Of a stretch of DNA of 64,000 nt, positions 8,312 to 17,353 are shown piece after piece (position 1 is the stretch's first letter; the number at the start of each line of letters is the position of its first letter). The DNA comes from Lachnospira rogosae. GTDB taxonomy: Bacteria; Bacillota; Clostridia; Lachnospirales; Lachnospiraceae. A program made the position numbers and the translations under genes. The stretch is taken from assembly GCF_040096455.1 (NCBI RefSeq), contig NZ_JBBMER010000004.1, positions 1 to 64,000 of the forward strand, written 5' to 3'. The notes beneath the pieces were generated by a model. It worked only from the letters and a program-made list of their open reading frames with translations, was not told the origin of the DNA and made no database searches.

Positions 8312-8767
8312 ATGCACATATATGTAGATGCGGATGCATGTCCTGTCATACGGATAGTAGAGAACATAGCTAGAAAATACAATATAGAAACAACGCTTAT
8401 ATGTGATACTAATCATGTGCTTACATCCGATTATAGTGATGTAGTAACAGTAAGCGCAGGTGCTGATGCAGTTGATTTTAAGCTGGTTAACTTATGTACG
8501 CGTGATGACATAGTTGTTACACAGGATTATGGGGTTGCAGCTATGGCGTTGAGTAAGGGTGCATATGCAATTCATCAGTCAGGAAAGTGGTATACTAACG
8601 ACAACATAGATCAGATGCTTATGCAGAGGCACATAACTAAATGTGCGAAAAGAGCAAGCAGTAAAAAACATATAAAGGGACATAAAAAGAGGTCAAATGA
8701 GGATAATATTCATTTTGCAGAGTCGTTTGAAAAACTTGTGCTGTTGGCACAGACAAAGAAAGGGTAA
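8312..8767 (+). CDS. YaiI/YqxD-family (DUF188) NYN/PIN-like protein
   Basis: A 151-residue protein. ATG 8312 is preceded by AAAAGAGGT. It begins with the family signature MHIYVDADACPVIR and has the acidic pair in DDIVVTQDYGVAAMAL, both part of the PIN/NYN-like core of DUF188. The tail is Lys/Arg rich. The family is broadly conserved in bacteria and usually assigned as a possible RNase or RNA-binding protein, without a settled reaction. It is followed after five bases by another small conserved gene, so the two are probably co-transcribed. Confidence 0.88.
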   Translation: MHIYVDADACPVIRIVENIARKYNIETTLICDTNHVLTSDYSDVVTVSAGADAVDFKLVNLCTRDDIVVTQDYGVAAMALSKGAYAIHQSGKWYTNDNIDQMLMQRHITKCAKRASSKKHIKGHKKRSNEDNIHFAESFEKLVLLAQTKKG

Positions 8768-8772
8768 TGTAA

Positions 8773-8991
8773 ATGGGATTATTTAGTAAGAAAAAGATAA
8801 TGCGTTCTTATGATAAAGATAGCAAAAGACCAGTAATTAAGGCCAGCATCTGCACTGGTGAACAGGTAGCTGGATTTAAGGATATTCATACAGGTAAGAT
8901 AGAAGAGGTCATGCTGATTAGGAGTGAGGCAGACCTTGATAATTTCAAGAAAATGTATGGAATTAACGAAAAAATAGAAAAGGAATATTAA
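8773..8991 (+). CDS. Small conserved protein (72 aa)
   Basis: A 72-residue protein starting MGLFSKKKIMRSYDKDSKRP and containing ASICTGEQVAGF and EEVMLIRSEADL. I recall close relatives in Lachnospiraceae annotated only as hypothetical. There is no signal peptide or membrane segment. It lies five bases after the DUF188 gene and directly before a broken ArsC-family gene, so the three were probably one operon. Confidence 0.7.
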   Translation: MGLFSKKKIMRSYDKDSKRPVIKASICTGEQVAGFKDIHTGKIEEVMLIRSEADLDNFKKMYGINEKIEKEY

Positions 8992-8992
8992 G

Positions 8993-9247
8993 ATGAACGT
9001 TCAGATATTTGGAACTAAGAAATGTAATGATACAAAAAAGGCAGAGCGTTTCTTTAAGGAGAGAGGTATTAAGTACCAGTTTATTGATATGAAAGAAAAA
9101 GGGTGAGTGTCGTCCGGTGGACGACTTGCTACGAACCGACCGAGCCGGAAGGCGAGACTGAGCAAGGGCGAATTTAATTCAGTTGCTCAGGTTAATGGTG
9201 GACTGGAAAATATGATTAACTGGGAAAGTAAGAGTAAAAAATTATGA
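8993..9247 (+). pseudogene. ArsC/Spx-family reductase, disrupted
   Basis: The frame from ATG 8993 gives MNVQIFGTKKCNDTKKAERF and YQFIDMKEKG, the thioredoxin-fold N-terminus of the ArsC/Spx family with its single reactive Cys in KKCND. It stops at TGA 9104. After a 55-bp GC-rich block the protein resumes as SKGEFNSVAQVNGGL, exactly where the family continues, then ends early. The last 30 or so residues of a normal family member are also missing. The gene is therefore dead, broken by an insertion and by C-terminal loss. Confidence 0.8.
9104..9158. repeat. 55-bp palindromic GC-rich insertion inside the ArsC-family gene
   Basis: The block starts with TGAG at 9104-9107, and the same TGAG recurs at 9159-9162, like a short target duplication. 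Just inside is a perfect hairpin, GTCGTCC-GGT-GGACGAC. Its GC content is far above that of the flanking gene. It looks like a very small non-autonomous element. Confidence 0.6.
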
Positions 9248-9834
9248 TAAAGGAAATAGAAGATAGAAGAAGCATAAGAAAATATAAACCAGATAGAGTT
9301 AATAAAACCATGATTGAAGATATGATATACAGCGCTACACTTGCTCCATCTGCTAAGAACAGACAGCCATGGAAATTTATCGTATATCAGGGAGATGAAA
9401 AAGACAAATTGGTTGAAGTAATGCAGCAAGGTATTAATGCAGAAAAGATCAGCCATGAACTAATGCCAGAATGGGTATTTGCAATACCAGATGCTGAGAA
9501 TACTGTAAGAATCATGCAGGAGGCACCATGTCTAATTGCTGTGCTTAATACTAATCAGAAGACACCATTTTCTGGCATAGAAAATGAAAAGAGAATTGTA
9601 GAAATCTGTGACTCATTATCTATAGGTGCTGCCATTCAAAATATGATACTTACAGCAACAGGGTATGGATTAGGTACTTTGTGGATTGCAAATACATGCT
9701 TTGCATACAATGATCTTGTTGATTTTATTGGAACTGACTGCCAACTGACTGGATTGGTTGCGGTTGGAATTGCGGATGAATCTCCAGATAAAAGACCAAG
9801 AAAACCATTTGAAGATATAATTGAATTCAGGTAG
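9244..9834 (+). CDS. Nitroreductase-family FMN oxidoreductase
   Basis: A 196-residue flavoprotein of the nitroreductase fold. It shows RRSIRKYKPD at the N-terminus (phosphate-binding Arg cluster), ATLAPSAKNRQPWKFIV, and GLGTLWIAN followed by VAVGIADESPDKRPRKPFED. The family uses FMN and NAD(P)H to reduce quinones, nitro compounds or similar electrophiles, and the natural substrate cannot be told here. The ATG overlaps the end of the broken ArsC-family gene. A second, more divergent family member is at 17354. Confidence 0.9.
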   Translation: MIKEIEDRRSIRKYKPDRVNKTMIEDMIYSATLAPSAKNRQPWKFIVYQGDEKDKLVEVMQQGINAEKISHELMPEWVFAIPDAENTVRIMQEAPCLIAVLNTNQKTPFSGIENEKRIVEICDSLSIGAAIQNMILTATGYGLGTLWIANTCFAYNDLVDFIGTDCQLTGLVAVGIADESPDKRPRKPFEDIIEFR

Positions 9835-9976
9835 ATGAGAGATTTCTCAGTTTAAGAAGTTTATGGGGCCTGTCTCCAAGACACTCCAAGACACGTTAAT
9901 TTGAATTGTTTATTTTCATAAAATGTGTTACAATCAAGTTAGCCACAACTAATTATATTGTAAAAAAGGTAAATGT

Positions 9977-10792
9977 ATGAGTGAAAGAATAAAACCTACT
10001 ATCAGTGGCAGTGCTGAGACAATGCTCCAGAGCTTTTATGCCAGAGCCCAATATTCCAAAAGTAAACATAATAAATTCTATGATGCAAAGGCGGTAGAAT
10101 TAGTCGATAAAATTGATTATGATTTTTCTACAGCGGCTAGGGATTCTACGATGGGGAAAGGGGTAATTGCCAGAACGGTAGTTTTTGATGAATTAGTAAA
10201 GAATTTTATAGAGAAAAATCCTGATTGTACGGTGGTTAATATTGCCTGTGGTCTGGATACGAGATTTTATCGCATGGATAATGGTAAAATTACATGGTAC
10301 AATCTGGACCTTCCAGAAACGATAGCAATCCGCAATCAGATTTTCGAGGAATCAGGACGTGTTTCTACGATAGGAATTTCTGCACTTGACCCTGCATGGT
10401 CAAAAGAAGTAAAAGTGCGGGGGAAAATGCTTTTTATCATTGAAGGATTATCAATGTATCTGACAGCAGAAGAAAACGGTAAGATATTAAAAATAATAAA
10501 GGACAACTTTGATAATGCCTGTATTCTTATGGAATGTCTGGCAAAGGCATGGGTAAAGAAAGAAGGAACAGAAAAATCCATACAGCAAACAGGCTCAAAA
10601 TTTGTCTTCGGTGCAGATCATTTTGAAGACCTTGGGAATATGACAACAGGGTATCATAAAATAAAAGATGATAATATTCTTCGTGGCATGGAGTTATTTT
10701 CATCTGCATACAGACTTTTGGCGTTATTACCTATTGCAAAAAAGGTTACGCAGAAGATTCTGATATTTGAAAAGGACGAACAAAGCATGTGA
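9977..10792 (+). CDS. Leucine carboxyl methyltransferase-like (LCM/PPM) methyltransferase
   Basis: A 271-residue SAM-dependent enzyme of the bacterial LCM family. Signatures are YDAKAVELVDKIDYDF near residue 35, ARTVVFDELV, the SAM loop VVNIACGLDTRFYRMD, WYNLDLPETI, and IIEGLSMYLTAEE. Bacterial members methylate small molecules or remain uncharacterised. It stands alone, with a 140-base gap upstream and a GNAT gene 70 bases downstream. Its place in the accessory region suggests acquired cargo. Confidence 0.85.
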   Translation: MSERIKPTISGSAETMLQSFYARAQYSKSKHNKFYDAKAVELVDKIDYDFSTAARDSTMGKGVIARTVVFDELVKNFIEKNPDCTVVNIACGLDTRFYRMDNGKITWYNLDLPETIAIRNQIFEESGRVSTIGISALDPAWSKEVKVRGKMLFIIEGLSMYLTAEENGKILKIIKDNFDNACILMECLAKAWVKKEGTEKSIQQTGSKFVFGADHFEDLGNMTTGYHKIKDDNILRGMELFSSAYRLLALLPIAKKVTQKILIFEKDEQSM

Positions 10793-10862
10793 AAGAATCT
10801 TTATACGTGAATGTAAAACCACACGTCTGATGTTAAAATTGGAATTTGACGGAGTAATAGAT

Positions 10863-11306
10863 ATGAAAATCCGAGAAGTGAATGAGAATAAAAAGCAATT
10901 TATAGCATTATTGTTATTAGCTGATGAGCAGGAAAATATGATTGATCACTATCTTGAAAAAGGTACTATGTATGTACTTGAAGATGGTAATGTAAAAGCT
11001 GAATGTGTCGTTACTGATGAAGATAATGGAATACTTGAAATTAAAAATATTGCAGTTGATCCTCAGAATCAAGGACAGGGCTATGGGAAAGCATTGATTG
11101 ACTTCCTTGTAAGTAAATATGCAGATGAATATTCTATTTTGCAGGTTGGAACAGGTGACAGCCCGTTGACCGTACCGTTTTATGAAAAATGCGGATTTGT
11201 CCGATCTCACAATATTCCGAATTTCTTTACGGACAATTATGACCACCCAATTTATGAGTGTGGTGTACAGTTAATAGATATGGTATATTTGCAAAGATGT
11301 TTATAA
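10863..11306 (+). CDS. GNAT-family N-acetyltransferase
   Basis: A 147-residue acetyltransferase. The frame is open from 10767 and overlaps the previous gene, but GGAG at 10851-10854 points to ATG 10863 (MKIREVNENKKQF). The acetyl-CoA loop is NIAVDPQNQGQGYGKALIDF, followed by PFYEKCGFVRSH, which is typical for GNAT motifs A and B. The substrate is unknown. A strong terminator follows at 11320. Confidence 0.88.
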   Translation: MKIREVNENKKQFIALLLLADEQENMIDHYLEKGTMYVLEDGNVKAECVVTDEDNGILEIKNIAVDPQNQGQGYGKALIDFLVSKYADEYSILQVGTGDSPLTVPFYEKCGFVRSHNIPNFFTDNYDHPIYECGVQLIDMVYLQRCL

Positions 11307-11319
11307 CTTCCAGTTTACC

Positions 11320-11365
11320 AAGCCCTTTGAGAGAGGAGAAATCCTTTTCTCAAAGGGCTTTTTAA
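11320..11365 (+). terminator. Rho-independent terminator
   Basis: AAGCCCTTTGAGA from 11320 pairs with TCTCAAAGGGCTT ending at 11360 and runs into TTTTTAA. It ends the GNAT transcript. Confidence 0.9.
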
Positions 11366-11443
11366 TTTTACCGACATTCGTAAACTATAAGTAAAAGCCA
11401 AAACCTCATATACTCTAATCACAGAGGAAGTGGAGGTTTTGAT

Positions 11444-11524
11444 ATGAGTAACAGCTTAGCGGAAGTACATCCCGAATTGATTGCCGATTGGTCGGAAAAG
11501 AATTTGCCGTTGACTGTTGTTTAG
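11444..11524 (+). pseudogene. Zinc-ribbon (DUF4379-like) protein stub
   Basis: A 26-residue frame with a GTGGAGG ribosome site, reading SLAEVHPELIADWSEKN. This matches the opening of the treble-clef zinc-finger repeat family found near mobile elements. It stops before any Cys of the repeat, so it is a remnant. Confidence 0.5.
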
Positions 11525-11685
11525 CACATTAAATGTTACTCCATTCCTCATATTAAATGTGGTAAATATTGTCTAAGTAAGAGAAGCTATGTCACTTTCG
11601 TCCTGAATTATCCTGAAGTTATCCGGCTTTTTATATGCGGGTTCATTCCCCAGCTCCTTAACAAGTTAAAACGGTAATGTTTTTT

Positions 11686-11714
11686 TTGTGTACAGTAGAG
11701 CACTATAGTATAAT
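11686..11714 (+). promoter_or_regulatory. Promoter of the c-di-GMP riboswitch leader
   Basis: TTGTGT at 11686-11691 and TATAAT at 11709-11714 are separated by 17 bp, about 35 bases upstream of the riboswitch. Confidence 0.55.
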
Positions 11715-11749
11715 AAAACCAGTTTTTTTGCATAAGTTTAAAAGCTATA

Positions 11750-11826
11750 ATAAGGAAATCGGCAAACCAGATGAAAGTCTTGGACGCAAAGCTACAGGGC
11801 CTTTAAAATGGCAGCCAGTTGCATAA
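11750..11826 (+). ncRNA. Class I cyclic di-GMP riboswitch (GEMM)
   Basis: The sequence has the conserved GEMM landmarks in order: GGCAAACC at 11761, the GAAA tetraloop, GGACGCAAAGC at 11782, ACAGGG, and the receptor strand GGCAGCCAGTTGC near 11810-11822. These define the two parallel helices that grip c-di-GMP. A terminator follows at 11836, so ligand binding would control read-through. The downstream gene is a decayed hybrid sensor kinase, so the switch may now control little. Confidence 0.92.
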
Positions 11827-11835
11827 AATGACGTG

Positions 11836-11861
11836 CACTGTCTGTTTGACAGTGTTTTTTT
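11836..11861 (+). terminator. Expression-platform terminator of the riboswitch
   Basis: CACTGTC (11836-11842) pairs with GACAGTG (11848-11854) around TGTTT and is followed by seven T. It lies ten bases after the GEMM aptamer. Confidence 0.9.
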
Positions 11862-11920
11862 ACGGAGTTATTTCACAGACGTAACAATAATGATTTTATC
11901 AGGAAAGAAATAGGTAAAGT

Positions 11921-14619
11921 ATGAAAAAGGCAAAACGTTGTCTGATAGCAGTGGTGTCAGTATTCCATGGATCTTGGTGAAGACTGGTCTAATAATGAAA
12001 TCATCCAGGCTGTGGCAATCGGTGAGTTTACAAACCTGGATGGTATTGAATGGTGAAACGGTGCAGAGATTGCAGCGGATGAATTTTTGATGCGTTTACC
12101 CGTGCGGAAAGTTCCATTACAAACAAAATACAGGGAACCGGACTTGGTATGGCTATGATTTTCTTCGGCTGATGGCCCGTTATTGGGATGTAGATTACGA
12201 ATATGTCGGATATGATAAGAGCTGGGATGATATGCAGCAGATGCTTGAAGATGGCGAGATTGATATGGTAACATCTCCCAGCAAAACACCGGAAAGAGAA
12301 GAAAAGTTTGATTTTTCACGTCCGATAGGAACCAATAATGGGATTCTGACCGTCCGCAGTGACAACAGCACGATTGTGGATGGCAATTACAGTACTTACA
12401 ACGGTATGCGTGTGGCACTTTTTAATGGAAGCTCCGAGATAAAGAGTTTGGCGGATTTTGCAGGCAACAAAGGATTTACATATGATCCATTTTATTTTGA
12501 TACGACAGCAGAGATGGAGGAAGCTCTTCAGAGTGGAAATGTTGATGCTATTGCTGCTAGTTCTCTGAGAAAAACAAACAATGAGCGTATCGTGGATAAA
12601 TTTGACAGCAGCGATTTCTATGTCATGGTTAAAAAAGGTAATACAGAATTGCTGAATGAGATCAATTATGCAATCGACCAGATGAATGCAGTTGAGGGCG
12701 ACTGGAAAACGACACTTTATAATAAAAATTATGAAAGCATAGAAACTAAGAATCTGGAATATACCAAGAAAGAAAAAAGTATTATTTCACAGTATTCCAA
12801 GGACAATCCGCTTCATGTTCTGTGTGATCCGACCCGTTATCCATATTCTTATAATGAAAATGGTGAGATGAAGGGTATTATCCCGGATTACTTCCGTAAA
12901 ATTGCAGACTATGCCGGGATTTCCTATGAGTTTCTTACACCTGCCACCAGAGATGAGTATATTGCCTATCAGAAAAATAAGGATATTACAGATATTAGCA
13001 TCGATGCACGCCTGGAAACAGATAACTATGCTGAGACGAAAAAATGGGGGATTACTGCACCTTTCATTACAATGCAGCTGGCAAGGGTGACACGGCGTGA
13101 CTTTGATGGAAAAATTAATGCTGTTGCTACTGTTGACCAGACAGTAGCAAATTCAATTGCAGATGCAATGGCACCCGATGCAGAAAAACTGATGTGCAGT
13201 ACCCGACAGGAAATGATGGAAGCTGTCCGTAAGGGTAAAGCAGATGCTGCCTTCGTCTACTATTACATGGCACAGGCGTTTGTGAACAGTGACACTACGG
13301 GCACCATGACATATACTATGCTGGAACAGCCTACATTCACCTACCGTATGGTAATTTCATCAAATGAGAACCATGCGCTGGCTGGTATTCTGACGAAAGC
13401 AATGTATGCCATGCCCCAAAATCTTGTTGAAGATCTTGCAGCACAGTATACCACATACAAAGCAACAGATCTGACATTTGTTGACTGGATCCGTCTGTAT
13501 CCTGTTGTTACTGTTTTGGTTCTTCTTATTTTTGGATTGCTGCTGACTACTATGGCTGTGACAATGGTGCATCTTAGTGCAAGAAAAAAAGCTCAGAAGG
13601 CGGAACAGAAGAAAACTGAGGAAATGGCGGAACTGGCAGAGCATGCACAGGCTGCAAACAAGGCAAAAACAGCATTTCTGTCACATATGTCCCATGATAT
13701 GAGGACACCGATGAATGCAATCATAGGATTTACCGGTATTGCAATGAAAAACAATCCGTCAGACGAAGTGAAAAATTGTCTGGAAAAGATTGACGAAAGC
13801 TCAGAGCATTTACTGTCGCTGATCAATGATATATTAGATCTGACCAGCATCGAAAGTGGAAAAGTGAATTACAATCCGGTACCGGCGGATGTGAAAAACA
13901 TTACAGATTCTGCATTGGATATATAAATATGCGTTACCGCATTTCGGATACTGGTATTGGCATGAGTGAGGAATTTACAAAAGAAGTTTTTGAGGAGTTT
14001 GCACAGGAAGATTCCGATGTGAGAACGCAGTACCATGGAGTTGGACTGGGGATGGCTATCGTAAAGAAGTATATATATGATGGGTGGAACCATTTCCGTG
14101 CAGAGTAAAAAGCATAAGGGAACTACATTTACTGTCGATATTCCTTTGGAAATTACAGATAAGGAATGTAATAAGTCAGACACAGGTTTTTCTGAAAAGG
14201 TAAATCTTACAGGTGTGAATGTCCTTCTTGCAGAGGATAATGAACTGAATGCAGAGATTGCTACCGTGCAGTTGGAAGAGTTCGGGATGAATGTAGAAAG
14301 AGCTGTGGATGGAAAGAATGCCGTTGAGATTTTCAGAAATCATCCGGAAGGCACATTTGATGTAATCCTGATGGATATCATGATGCCTGAAATGAATGGT
14401 TATGAAGCTGTAAAAGTAATCAGGGCAATGAATGACAGACCGGATGGAAAAAACATTCCTATTATAGCAATGACAGCTAATTCATTTGCAGAAGATGTTC
14501 AGGCATCACTGGATGCAGGAATGAACGCGCATTTGTCAAAGCCGATTGTGATTGATGAAGTTATAAAAACGATTTTAAGGTATGTAGATACTTCCACTTT
14601 TGGAACAAGAAATAAGTAG
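11921..14619 (+). pseudogene. Decayed hybrid sensor kinase (SBP_bac_3 x2 - TM - HisKA - HATPase - REC)
   Basis: A signal-like start at 11921 runs into stops. A fragment reading DAFTRAESSITNKIQGTGLGMA belongs to a kinase ATP domain (about 12079-12150) and abuts YGYDFLRLMARYW, the start of a periplasmic solute-binding domain. An intact frame at 12172-13926 holds two SBP_bac_3 domains, one membrane helix and HisKA (FLSHMSHDMRTPMNAI). It ends at 13926 just where the N-box should begin. The ATP domain resumes with RISDTGIGM, is frameshifted near 14070, and continues as MGGTISVQ into a receiver domain (LMDIMMPEMNG, LSKPI). About 50 residues of the ATP domain are missing, so kinase activity is lost. 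Confidence 0.85.
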
Positions 14620-14637
14620 TAGTTAGGAGATAGAGAA

Positions 14638-15066
14638 TTGGTAAGACAATACAGCGATAACGATATAGACGCAGTGATGCAGATATGGCTTGATACGAAT
14701 ATTCAAGCACATCATTTCATACCGTCCGATTACTGGCGTACTAACTGCAATATGGTAAGAGAAATGCTTCCTCACGCAGAAATATATGTACATGAGGATG
14801 ACTGTACAAAGCAGATAGATGGCTTCATTGGATTGAATGATGACTATATCGAAGGTGTTTTTGTAAAAGAAACAATGCAATCAAAAGGTATCGGAAAACA
14901 ACTTCTAAATCATGCAAAGGAATTCAAATCAAAATTAAAATTAAGTGTCTATCAGGAAAATGAGAAAGCAATCAAATTTTATTTACGTGAGAAATTTAGT
15001 ATTCAATCCGAAAGTGTGGACGATAACACAGGCGAAAAGAAATTTATAATGGTATGGAATCAGTAG
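14638..15066 (+). CDS. GNAT-family N-acetyltransferase
   Basis: A 142-residue acetyltransferase, read from TTG 14638 with TTAGGAG nine bases upstream. It has the acetyl-CoA motif VKETMQSKGIGKQLLNHA and KAIKFYLREKFSI of the GNAT fold, and WLDTNIQAHHFIPSDYW near the N-terminus as in YjaB/RimI-like members. The substrate is unknown. It follows the decayed kinase by 18 bases. It appears intact. Confidence 0.85.
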   Translation: MVRQYSDNDIDAVMQIWLDTNIQAHHFIPSDYWRTNCNMVREMLPHAEIYVHEDDCTKQIDGFIGLNDDYIEGVFVKETMQSKGIGKQLLNHAKEFKSKLKLSVYQENEKAIKFYLREKFSIQSESVDDNTGEKKFIMVWNQ

Positions 15067-15194
15067 ATTCATATTTGTCTGACTCACAATAATTTAATAA
15101 AGTAAACCTCCAAATTGATGTAAGATAAAATTAATCAGTTTATTGGCCACATAATGGTTTACAGATGCATCAATAGCGCCAGCCCCTAAACCAT

Positions 15195-15438
15195 ATGGAA
15201 CTGCAAAATGGTTTTGGTTACAGAATGCTTGCTGAGGCAATCAAAGCAGACCTGCAATATCGTATCAGTTGTCCGGTACTTCTTATCTGTGGCGAAAAGT
15301 ATAAAGCGGGTTCAGCAAAAAGATATAATAGAAAATGGCATCAGAGGTTTCATTTCCGGCATTATTGCAGTTATATCGGTATTGGTAATATTAGCAGGAA
15401 CCTATATGACGTCAAGTGGAATTAAAAACTGTAAATGA
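15195..15438 (+). pseudogene. Alpha/beta-hydrolase remnant joined to a membrane-protein tail
   Basis: One frame reads ISCPVLLICGEKYKAGSAKR and KRYNRKWHQR, the C-terminal region of an alpha/beta hydrolase near the acid residue of the triad. It has no catalytic serine region and no ribosome site. Another frame then reads GFISGIIAVISVLVILAGTY, a membrane helix of a different protein. The two pieces overlap in different frames. The stretch 15067-15520 holds no intact gene. Confidence 0.5.
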
Positions 15439-15525
15439 ATAATGTTTGCAAAGAATGTAAGTATGTCCTGGTTGATTGTAACTAGTATATGAGAGGTATA
15501 TGATAATATTTTACAATGATTTTAG

Positions 15526-15554
15526 TTGACAGTCAGAAAATGAGATTATACAAT
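15526..15554 (+). promoter_or_regulatory. Promoter for the mgtE leader
   Basis: TTGACA at 15526-15531, a 17-bp spacer, then TACAAT at 15549-15554. It predicts a leader of about 250 nt before mgtE. Confidence 0.75.
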
Positions 15555-15652
15555 TAATTCGACAAATGTTAAGAGTATATATTGGGTATATTAGAGTGGT
15601 GTGTTCAATATATTTTCTTAATATACAATATATTAAAAGTGAGGTGACGATA

Positions 15653-15748
15653 ATGGACGGGCATGATAGTCCTCGAATAGGGAACAATGACATAGATTAT
15701 AAGCCGACAAAGCTATTGTCTGCGTTTCTTAAGAGACGTGTGCAATAG
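15653..15748 (+). CDS. Possible leader peptide upstream of mgtE (31 aa)
   Basis: A 31-codon frame with GAGGTGA seven bases before ATG 15653. It encodes MDGHDSPRIGNNDID followed by a basic end, LLSAFLKRRVQ. It stops 62 bases before the Mg transporter start and lies inside its long leader. Short leader peptides with acidic and proline codons near the start control Mg2+ transporters in enterobacteria (mgtL). A similar role here is inference. Confidence 0.45.
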   Translation: MDGHDSPRIGNNDIDYKPTKLLSAFLKRRVQ

Positions 15749-15810
15749 TCTGTTAAAGTCGCGTATTTTCTAATCTTAGTCATTGTTCTTCCCATAATGA
15801 AAGGAGAATA

Positions 15811-17232
15811 ATGATGAATAAGATTCTATCAAATGTAGTTATGCATAAGGATTATAGCAAGGATATTGTTAGAGTCCTTAGAAGTAGTAAATCTGATGAA
15901 TTAATCCGCAGGAAGTTATCTAAATATCACGAGAATGATATAGCAGATGCAATTAAGCTTTTGGACAAAGATACAAGAATAAGGCTTTACAAGATTCTTG
16001 GTGTAGACTGGACGGCAGAGATTTTCTCATATCTGGAAGATACACCTGAATACATTGAAGAATTTATGACAGAATTATCTGTAGATGAGGCGGCAGATGT
16101 CCTTGAAAAAATGGATGCTGATGATGCTGTAGATATTCTTGATAATGTATCAGAAGAAGAAAGACAGGCACTTATATCACATATGGAAAAGGATGCCAAA
16201 GATGATGTGTGTCTGATTTATTCATATGACGATGATGAGATTGGCAGTAAGATGACTACTAATTTCATATGCATAAACAATAAGCTTACAATAAAGGAAG
16301 CTATGAAAGAGCTTGTTGCACAGGCAGAAGAAAATGATAACGTCAATACAATATATGTGGTTGATGATAATAACATATATTATGGTGCAATAGATTTAAA
16401 AGATCTTATTGTAGCAAGAGATTACCAGAAGCTTGAGGATATAATAAGTACATCATATCCATATGTATATGCTCACGAAAAGATGAGCGAATGTATCGAA
16501 GATTTAAAGGATTACAGCGAAGATTCAATTCCAGTATTAAATAAAGACAAAGAAATAATAGGTGCTATCACATCTTCTGATATCATAGAAGCGGTAGATG
16601 AAGAGATGAGCGATGATTATGCAAAGCTTGCCGGTTTGACAGAGGAGAATGACCTTACAGAGGGGCTTTTTGCAAGTATGAAGAAAAGGCTTCCATGGCT
16701 TATTCTGTTACTGTTCCTTGGTATGGGAGTATCATCTGTAGTTGGCATATTTGAAAATGTAGTGTCACAGCTTGCGATTATTGTATGCTTCCAGTCACTC
16801 ATACTTGATATGGCAGGAAATGTTGGAACACAGTCACTTGCCGTTACAATCAGAGTTCTTATGGACGAAGATATATCAGCTAAGCAGAAGCTTGAATTCG
16901 TGTTAAAAGAGATGAGAATTGGTTTTGCTAATGGCTTACTGCTTGGTTCTATGGCATTTATATTACTTGGAATATATATTACCCTTGTTAAGGGCAAGCC
17001 AGTACATTATGCATTTGCAATATCGGGTTGTGTAGGTGTATCATTACTGCTAGCAATGCTTATATCAAGCCTTATTGGCGTGCTTACACCAATGTTCTTC
17101 CATAAGATAAAGATAGACCCTGCTGTAGCTTCTGGTCCACTTATAACAACAATTAATGATCTTGTTGCAGTTGTTACATATTATGGACTGGCTGCGGTTG
17201 TGCTTATCGGTATGCTTCATATAACAGGATAA
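15811..17232 (+). CDS. mgtE: MgtE-family magnesium channel
   Basis: A 473-residue Mg2+ channel. Residues 1-140 form the superhelical acidic N domain (EADVLEKMDADDAVDIL-type repeats). Residues 145-280 hold two CBS domains. From residue about 300 there are five membrane helices, including SLILDMAGNVGTQSLA, the conserved N-G-T-Q pore segment. The length is normal. AAGGAG precedes ATG 15811. No M-box riboswitch is seen in the leader; a short leader peptide may play a role instead. In the family, cytosolic Mg2+ binding closes the pore. Confidence 0.95.
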   Translation: MMNKILSNVVMHKDYSKDIVRVLRSSKSDELIRRKLSKYHENDIADAIKLLDKDTRIRLYKILGVDWTAEIFSYLEDTPEYIEEFMTELSVDEAADVLEKMDADDAVDILDNVSEEERQALISHMEKDAKDDVCLIYSYDDDEIGSKMTTNFICINNKLTIKEAMKELVAQAEENDNVNTIYVVDDNNIYYGAIDLKDLIVARDYQKLEDIISTSYPYVYAHEKMSECIEDLKDYSEDSIPVLNKDKEIIGAITSSDIIEAVDEEMSDDYAKLAGLTEENDLTEGLFASMKKRLPWLILLLFLGMGVSSVVGIFENVVSQLAIIVCFQSLILDMAGNVGTQSLAVTIRVLMDEDISAKQKLEFVLKEMRIGFANGLLLGSMAFILLGIYITLVKGKPVHYAFAISGCVGVSLLLAMLISSLIGVLTPMFFHKIKIDPAVASGPLITTINDLVAVVTYYGLAAVVLIGMLHITG

Positions 17233-17244
17233 ATGATATATAAA

Positions 17245-17318
17245 TGATACCAGAATTATGGAAGTGCGTAGCACGGAACAATTCGTAGGTATCAAAGTCG
17301 GGGGCTTTTGACCCCGAC
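17245..17318. repeat. Double-hairpin intergenic structure after mgtE
   Basis: TGATACC (17245-17251) pairs with GGTATCA (17288-17294), enclosing a small GTGC/GCAC hairpin (17264-17274). Next to it GTCGGGG (17297-17303) pairs with CCCCGAC (17312-17318). There is no T run, so it is a poor terminator. It may slow or process the mgtE transcript. Confidence 0.5.
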
Positions 17319-17353
17319 ATCATATAAATATAATTATAGAAAGGAAGCGCACT

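Noticed and set aside
1..15500. An intact insertion sequence or conjugative element
   Set aside because: No transposase, integrase, relaxase or coupling protein frame is found; only stubs are seen.
15555..15810. An M-box Mg2+ riboswitch upstream of mgtE
   Set aside because: The expected conserved blocks are not seen; a leader peptide is the only visible candidate regulator.
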